From Brevibacillus brevis (GTDB taxonomy: Bacteria > Bacillota > Bacilli > Brevibacillales > Brevibacillaceae), in NCBI RefSeq assembly GCF_001039275.2, contig NZ_CP030117.1, forward strand, positions 4,154,001-4,218,000: DNA of 64,000 nucleotides, in the 5' to 3' direction. Numbering within the stretch: position 1 is the stretch's first letter; each line of letters begins with the position of its first letter. The position numbers were made by a program, and so were the translations under genes. A model generated the notes under the pieces. The model searched no databases and had not been told where the DNA came from. It saw only the letters and a program-made list of their open reading frames with translations. This document shows positions 59,881-64,000 of this stretch, in pieces.

Positions 59881-60789
59881 TCACGCTTGTTTTTTGAGAG
59901 CGACTTCAGGATTGATTGGAGCAGCTTTTCGTTTCATGCGAACGGAAGACACCGTAAATACGATGAGCGCAGACCAGATGAATCCAAAGCTGATGAGATG
60001 TGTTTGGGTGAAAGGCTCTCCAAACAAGAAAACAGCTGATAGGAGCGATATCGTCGGCGCCAAGTATTGAATGAAGCCCACAACGGAAAGTGGGAGTCTA
60101 GTCGTTGCTTGGGCGAACCAGTAGAGCGGCATGGCAGTAGCTACCCCCGCCAACGTCAGCAATAGAAGTTGCCACCATGCCAAGGATGTCATCGTATCCG
60201 TCCCATTGACCTGTAGCATCAGCAGATAGCCGAAAGCAATAGGGGCCACAAACAGCGTCTCCCACGCTAGTCCAATCATCGCCTCCATCCGGACGAGCTT
60301 TTTCGCCAAGCTGTAAAAAGCAAAGGTCAGGGCAAGTGATAGAGAGACCCATGGAATCTCACCGTACTGGAAGGTGATGAACATGACTCCGAAAGCCGCA
60401 AGTATAAGCGCGAGCCATTGCCCAGCATGCATTTTTTCTTTTAAGAAAATGACTCCGAGCAGTACGGTGATGAGAGGATTCATGTAATAGCCAAGACTCG
60501 TTTGCATGACTTGATCGTTATTTACTGCCCATATAAAAATGAGCCAGTTTGCGCTGATTAGCAGTGAACATATCGCTAATGCTCCGAACATTTTAAAACC
60601 AGTAACCGCTCGCCACATACTGCGCCAGCGTTTCGTTACCTGAATAATGATTGCGACAAAAATAATCGACCAGACGATTCGATGAGCGAGTATCTCCCAT
60701 GCCCCCATTGCCTGAAACAGCTTCCAATAGAGCGGGAGTAACCCCCAAGCCAAATACGCCACAATTGCGTAAATAATCCCCTGTCTCAT
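59881..60789 (-). CDS. rarD: RarD-type EamA family transporter
   Basis: A 302-residue membrane protein with ten predicted helices in two EamA halves. It begins GIIYAIVAYLAWGLLPLYWKLFQAMGAWEILAHRIVWS, the typical start of RarD (chloramphenicol-sensitive protein) proteins. The transported metabolite is not known. The start is ATG 60789 with GGAGGAG. A second EamA gene of the same length is divergent from it at 61078. Confidence 0.9.
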   Translation of the reverse strand: MRQGIIYAIVAYLAWGLLPLYWKLFQAMGAWEILAHRIVWSIIFVAIIIQVTKRWRSMWRAVTGFKMFGALAICSLLISANWLIFIWAVNNDQVMQTSLGYYMNPLITVLLGVIFLKEKMHAGQWLALILAAFGVMFITFQYGEIPWVSLSLALTFAFYSLAKKLVRMEAMIGLAWETLFVAPIAFGYLLMLQVNGTDTMTSLAWWQLLLLTLAGVATAMPLYWFAQATTRLPLSVVGFIQYLAPTISLLSAVFLFGEPFTQTHLISFGFIWSALIVFTVSSVRMKRKAAPINPEVALKKQA

Positions 60790-61002
60790 CCTTGCTCCTC
60801 CATGTGTTTCGCCTTCTCTTTCTCTATAGACAACTTTTTGAACTTCTTCTCTATGGAGTAGTGTAACGGAAATACAAAAAAACAGCTATGTATTCTCACG
60901 AAGAATAAGGTGTTCCCTACACTTTCATCCGTTACCATATTACCAATGCATGCAGCTAGCTAATTACCTTAGTAGCACAATAAAGAGTGGACAAAAATTT
61001 TA

Positions 61003-61031
61003 TTGTACCACTTTTATACCTGTAGTACAAT
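61003..61031 (+). promoter_or_regulatory. promoter with overlapping palindrome before the EamA gene
   Basis: TTGTAC (61003-61008) and TACAAT (61026-61031) are 17 bases apart. They are also the two halves of an inverted repeat, TATTGTAC...GTACAATA, so a repressor could cover both elements. Confidence 0.6.
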
Positions 61032-61077
61032 AGTCATTATTCTTCCGAGTTTAGTCATACGAAAGGAACTTTTACTT

Positions 61078-61986
61078 ATGACATACTGGCGATCTATCTT
61101 TTTAGTTTTACTCGGTGCGTGCAGCTACGGTGTACTCTCGATCTTCATGAAGCATGCTTTTCAACTCGGCTTTACTCCATTTGAAATGAGCGGAAGCCAA
61201 TTGATTTTTGGCGGCCTGATCATGACGGTCATGGCTATCTTTTTCTCCAAGCAACGGTTTTCGTTCAAGTATTTGTTGCTTTTGGCACCAGCCAGCCTCA
61301 TGATGGCCTCAACCAGTCTTTTTTACCATCAGGCTGTTAGCCGGGTCTCTGCTTCGCTCGCCATCGTTCTCCTCTTTCAGTTTACTTGGATCGGCGTCTT
61401 GCTGGAGGCAATTATGGATCGCAAATGGCCGACCGCTGAAAAATGGGTGTCTCTGGTTATGCTTGGTGCAGGGACGGTTCTTGCAAGCGGACTTGGCGAA
61501 AGCGGCATTCAGAGTGTAGACATGGTCGGACTGATCTTCGGTCTGATGTCAGGCGCGACCTTTGCCTTGGTTATTTTTTTCAGCGGACGAATTCTCCCTG
61601 GAATGGACCCATACTTGCGAAGCGCGATTTCGATTAGCATGGCTGCCCTGATGCTCTCGATCGTTTATCCACCGACTTTCCTGGTAAATGGTCAGCTTCT
61701 TCAAGGTTTGCTTCCGCTCGGTCTTTTGGTTGCAATCTTCGGTTCGGTCATCCCGATCTTCTGTTTGGCTGTTGGTGTGCCGCGGATCGGAAATGGACTG
61801 GCTACCATTTTAAGTGCAGTCGAGCTGCCTACAGTTGTGCTCTTGTCGAGTTTCGTGCTTCAAGAGACTGTCTCTCTCCCTCAATGGGGTGGCGTATTCA
61901 TGATCCTGGCTGCCATTTGTGTACCGCAAGTAAGATGGCGGAAACTATTCTCCCCTTCTCACGCCCTCGAGCAGGAAAGAATGTAG
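61078..61986 (+). CDS. EamA family (drug/metabolite) transporter
   Basis: A 302-residue ten-helix transporter of the DMT superfamily (SIFLVLLGACSYGVLSIFMKHAFQLGFTPFEMSGSQLIFGG; second half begins VGLIFGLMSGATFALVIFFSG). The start is ATG 61078, nine bases after AAAGGAA; a frame opening at 61003 lies in the promoter. The substrate is unknown, but the palindromic promoter suggests specific regulation. Confidence 0.88.
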   Translation: MTYWRSIFLVLLGACSYGVLSIFMKHAFQLGFTPFEMSGSQLIFGGLIMTVMAIFFSKQRFSFKYLLLLAPASLMMASTSLFYHQAVSRVSASLAIVLLFQFTWIGVLLEAIMDRKWPTAEKWVSLVMLGAGTVLASGLGESGIQSVDMVGLIFGLMSGATFALVIFFSGRILPGMDPYLRSAISISMAALMLSIVYPPTFLVNGQLLQGLLPLGLLVAIFGSVIPIFCLAVGVPRIGNGLATILSAVELPTVVLLSSFVLQETVSLPQWGGVFMILAAICVPQVRWRKLFSPSHALEQERM

Positions 61987-62011
61987 CGCCGTTTCCCATA
62001 CACAGCATACT

Positions 62012-62049
62012 AAAAAGCGTGCAGATGAGCTGGTTCTGCACGCTTTTTT
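62012..62049 (+). terminator. terminator of the EamA gene
   Basis: AAAAGCGTGCAGA and TCTGCACGCTTTT with an eight-base loop and a T-run. Confidence 0.9.
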
Positions 62050-62135
62050 GTTCGTACACCCCTTCTTACTAGAAGGAAGTAGCTTATCTGACTCGAATCT
62101 ATTTCCTAAGACTGCCACTCAAAAGGGGGAAATGT

Positions 62136-62600
62136 ATGGAAAAGCGGCACAGGGTGCTATTCCAGCAGCTAGAGGATTATCGACAGGAGACGTTAAAAGC
62201 AATCGCTGGTTTGACGGATGAAGATGCGAACATCATTCCCGATGGTTTTTCCAACAATATCTTGTGGAATCTAGGGCACATCTATCTCGATCAGTATTTA
62301 TGGATCGCTCACCTTACAAAAGAAACGATCCCAATCCCCCCTGGCTTCAACGAATGGTTCAACTTCGGGACAAAACCTGCTGACTGGGATACACCACCAC
62401 CGAATCTTGAAGTGCTCGTCACGTTATTACAAGAACAACCTCAGAAGATCCAAGCTGCTTACAAGGATCGATTAGAAGAAGAATTTCCCGCAACGGAATC
62501 CGGCATGCATACGATTGCACAAGTGCTTGTCCGAACGATTTTTCACGAAGGGGTGCACCTCGCCTCCCTCAATACAATCAGGAGGTTTCTTGGCAAATGA
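62136..62600 (+). CDS. DinB/YfiT-superfamily protein
   Basis: A 154-residue protein, paralogue of the product of 16866-17342; both share IxPDGFxNNIxWNxGH and an HEGxH motif, the likely metal ligands (His near residues 48, 136 and 140). A thiol-dependent transferase or hydrolase role is inferred from the superfamily. The start is ATG 62136 with AAAGGGGG upstream. It overlaps the VOC gene by four bases (ATGA), so the two are coupled. Confidence 0.85.
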   Translation: MEKRHRVLFQQLEDYRQETLKAIAGLTDEDANIIPDGFSNNILWNLGHIYLDQYLWIAHLTKETIPIPPGFNEWFNFGTKPADWDTPPPNLEVLVTLLQEQPQKIQAAYKDRLEEEFPATESGMHTIAQVLVRTIFHEGVHLASLNTIRRFLGK

Positions 62601-62965
62601 ATCAGATCATAACACCTATTTTTCGCATGTTTGACGTTGAGAAGGCAAGAGAGTTTTATGTGGAGTTTCTAGGGTTTCAGATTGATTGGGAGCATCGTTA
62701 CGAGGATCACTTTCCTTTATACATGCAAATTTCCTCACCATCATGCACGCTTCATCTGTCTGAGCATCACGGGGATGCTTGTCCTGGCTCAGCGATTCGG
62801 GTACAGGTAGAGAACATTGAGCTTTTTCATCAGTCACTGTTGCGTCAAGGATACATGTACGCTCGTCCCGGTCTAGAAGAGACGCCGTGGGGAACGCTTG
62901 AAGTGAGCGTGACCGATCCTTTTGGCAATCGCCTTCATTTTTATCAGCCTGTTGATCATACGTAG
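62597..62965 (+). CDS. glyoxalase/VOC superfamily protein
   Basis: A 122-residue protein of the vicinal-oxygen-chelate fold (TPIFRMFDVEKAREFYVEFLGFQIDWEHRYED, CTLHLSEHHGDACPGSAIRVQVENIELF, TDPFGNRLHFYQP). The pattern is that of the bleomycin-resistance/glyoxalase family, including SxLHLSEHHGD, common to small glyoxalase-superfamily proteins. It starts in the ATGA overlap with the DinB-like gene. The function may be thiol detoxification together with that gene. Confidence 0.88.
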   Translation: MNQIITPIFRMFDVEKAREFYVEFLGFQIDWEHRYEDHFPLYMQISSPSCTLHLSEHHGDACPGSAIRVQVENIELFHQSLLRQGYMYARPGLEETPWGTLEVSVTDPFGNRLHFYQPVDHT

Positions 62966-62977
62966 ACGGATACTAAG

Positions 62978-63022
62978 AAAGCCCAGCCGGAGTTCCTTTA
63001 CAGGAGCCACCGCTGGGCTATT
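62978..63022 (+). terminator. terminator of the DinB-VOC pair
   Basis: AGCCCAGC and GCTGGGCT with a long internal stem-loop (CGGAGTTCC / GGAGCCACC), then ATTTCATTTT. It lies before the minus-strand tRNA cluster and may also end that transcript. Confidence 0.65.
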
Positions 63023-63044
63023 TCATTTTACATTTAAACATATA

Positions 63045-63121
63045 TGGGGCGATCGATGGGACTTGAACCCACGAGTGCCGGAGCCACAATCCGGTGCGTT
63101 AACCCCTTCGCCACGACCGCC
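63045..63121 (-). tRNA. tRNA-His (GTG)
   Basis: The minus strand reads as a full cloverleaf with the extra 5' G typical of tRNA-His paired to C73, anticodon GTG in GGATTGTGGCTCC, T-arm GGTTCAAGTCC, and an encoded CCA. It is the last gene of a five-tRNA cluster. Confidence 0.95.
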
Positions 63122-63137
63122 ATATATAGGGTTTGCT

Positions 63138-63224
63138 TGGTGCGGTCGAGAGGACTTGAACCTCCACGGTGTTGCCACCACTAGAACCTGAATCTAGCGC
63201 GTCTGCCAATTCCGCCACGACCGC
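63138..63224 (-). tRNA. tRNA-Leu (CAG)
   Basis: An 87-nt tRNA with a long variable arm, anticodon CAG in CTAGATTCAGGTTCTAG, acceptor GCGGTCG/CGACCGC, and an encoded CCA. Confidence 0.95.
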
Positions 63225-63233
63225 ATATAAAAA

Positions 63234-63309
63234 TGGTGGAGGCTGACGGGATCGAACCGCCGACCCTCTGCTTGTAAGGCAGATGCTCTCCCAGCTGAGC
63301 TAAGCCTCC
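63234..63309 (-). tRNA. tRNA-Val (TAC)
   Basis: Acceptor GGAGGCT/AGCCTCC, D-arm TAGCTCAGCTGGGAGAGC, anticodon TAC in CTGCCTTACAAGCAG, T-arm GGTTCGATCCC and an encoded CCA. Confidence 0.95.
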
Positions 63310-63369
63310 CTACCCCAAACAAGTTGTTGGGGCCCCGCAAAGCAATTGCTTGACTATGCGGGATATAAG

Positions 63370-63443
63370 TGACCCGTAGGGGATTCGAACCCCTGTATGA
63401 CAGCGTGAAAGGCTGCTGTGTTAAACCGCTTCACCAACGGGCC
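63370..63443 (-). tRNA. tRNA-Glu (TTC)
   Basis: Acceptor GGCCCGT/ACGGGTC, anticodon TTC in GCCTTTCACGC, T-arm GGTTCGAATCC. Unlike its neighbours it has no encoded CCA: the bases after A73 are CTT. The end must be added by the CCA-adding enzyme. Confidence 0.93.
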
Positions 63444-63451
63444 AGGTATGA

Positions 63452-63544
63452 TGGCGGATGGAGTGGGATTTGAACCCACGAGACGGTTCGACACCGCCTA
63501 CACGATTTCCAATCGTGCTCCTTCGGCCGCTCGGACATCCATCC
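63452..63544 (-). tRNA. tRNA-Ser (GGA)
   Basis: A 93-nt tRNA with a long variable arm (TAGGCGGTGTCGAACCGTCT), anticodon GGA in CGATTGGAAATCG, G73 discriminator and an encoded CCA. It is first in the cluster. Confidence 0.95.
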
Positions 63545-63763
63545 ATCAAGCCTGTAAGCGTTCGCTTCGGCAAGAATTAATCTATCATATTCACAACATG
63601 ATTTCAAGTGATATTTTGAAAGTTTTCCCCTTGGTTGACCTCCGTGCCATTCATATCAGGCGATTATCTATCGAAACGAAAAAAGGGAGATTGCCTAAAG
63701 CAACATCACTTCCTGTTCAATATGATACAAGTAGTATCCCTTTACAAAACGGAGTGATGCCAG

Positions 63764-64000
63764 TTGTCAAAAAGAAAACGCCGTTCAGTAGGCTTCCCCT
63801 GTTTGTACGGAAACTGGTGTGGGCCTGGATGCTCCGGGCCGGGTGCGCCAATTGATGACGTCGACAGATGTTGCAAGAGGCATGATGATTGCTATCAAAA
63901 GCATGGCTATTTTTCTTGTCATTGCGATCAGGAGCTCGTACGCTGCCTTCGAAATAAAGTAAATAACTCAACAGAAAAAGGGAGAATGGCCGGTCTCATC
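63764..64000 (+). CDS. phospholipase A2-like protein (partial, runs off the window)
   Basis: The first 79 codons of a small cysteine-rich protein. It contains the phospholipase A2 calcium loop ([15 protein letters not shown], residues 15-29) and the catalytic segment [11 protein letters not shown] with the His40-Asp41 pair, as in secreted PLA2 and the parvovirus VP1-like PLA2 family; more cysteines follow ([12 protein letters not shown]). The start is TTG 63764, with GGAG about nine bases upstream. No signal peptide precedes the domain, which begins almost at once. The 3' end lies beyond 64000. Confidence 0.82.
   Translation, partial: MSKRKRRSVGFPCLYGNWCGPGCSGPGAPIDDVDRCCKRHDDCYQKHGYFSCHCDQELVRCLRNKVNNSTEKGRMAGLI

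Overview
The window looks like a stretch of chromosome from an endospore-forming Bacillales species, most likely Brevibacillus or a close relative. The basis is gene content and order, not a database search. It holds sporulation genes (RsfA, two YhcN/YlaJ-type lipoproteins), the GapA-binding peptide SR1P, S-box and L-box riboswitches, and blocks recognisable from the Bacillus subtilis ylb, yng, yqg and yla regions in a shuffled order. I see no transposase, integrase, phage module, CRISPR array or rRNA. The window ends in a five-gene tRNA cluster.

Layout. 1-7.3 kb: panE and a DUF3397 gene, then an acyl-CoA carboxylase/HMG-CoA lyase operon (yngH-HB-G-F-E type, leucine catabolism) with a probable cre site, then ylbP. 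7.3-17.4 kb: rsfA, an enoyl-CoA hydratase, an Spx/MgsR-like protein, a cysteine-rich winged-helix regulator, yqgY-, MidA-, CapA- and YqgX-like genes, several envelope proteins and a DinB-type protein. 17.4-17.7 kb: an apparent structured small RNA between phoH and its neighbour, with its own terminator and a forespore sigma-G-like promoter. 17.7-31 kb: phoH, a spore lipoprotein, the metI-metC operon under a SAM-I riboswitch, secreted proteins, ylaH, a glutathione peroxidase, typA, a second spore lipoprotein with a good sigma-G-like promoter, and speD. 31-45 kb: two divergent paralogues of unknown function, DUF genes, nitronate monooxygenase, speA, a dihydroorotate-dehydrogenase-like domain fused to a duplicated membrane domain, a large secreted beta-propeller protein, the SR1/SR1P locus, a hydrolase, a MarR regulator and a glucosaminidase. 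45-49 kb: a lysine-riboswitch-controlled acetyl-DAP operon (dapH, class III aminotransferase, dapL) and a Fur-boxed flavodoxin. 49-63 kb: acetyltransferase, EcsC-type gene, large secreted protein, methyltransferase/racemase-like pair, a MacAB-like ABC exporter, pdxK, two EamA transporters, a second DinB gene and a VOC protein. 63-64 kb: tRNA-His, -Leu, -Val, -Glu and -Ser (all minus strand), then a partial phospholipase A2-like gene running off the end.

How it fits together. Several units are controlled by metabolite-sensing RNA: methionine synthesis by SAM, lysine/diaminopimelate synthesis by lysine. Diaminopimelate feeds the cell wall. SpeA and SpeD are the arginine and S-adenosylmethionine entry points of polyamine synthesis. 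A forespore theme (RsfA, two lipoproteins and the candidate RNA) runs through 7-29 kb.

The best candidates for something undescribed are the sigma-G-linked structured RNA at 17402-17668 and the DHODH-like/membrane fusion at 36332-38269. All promoter, operator and RNA-structure calls were made by eye and are inference until tested.
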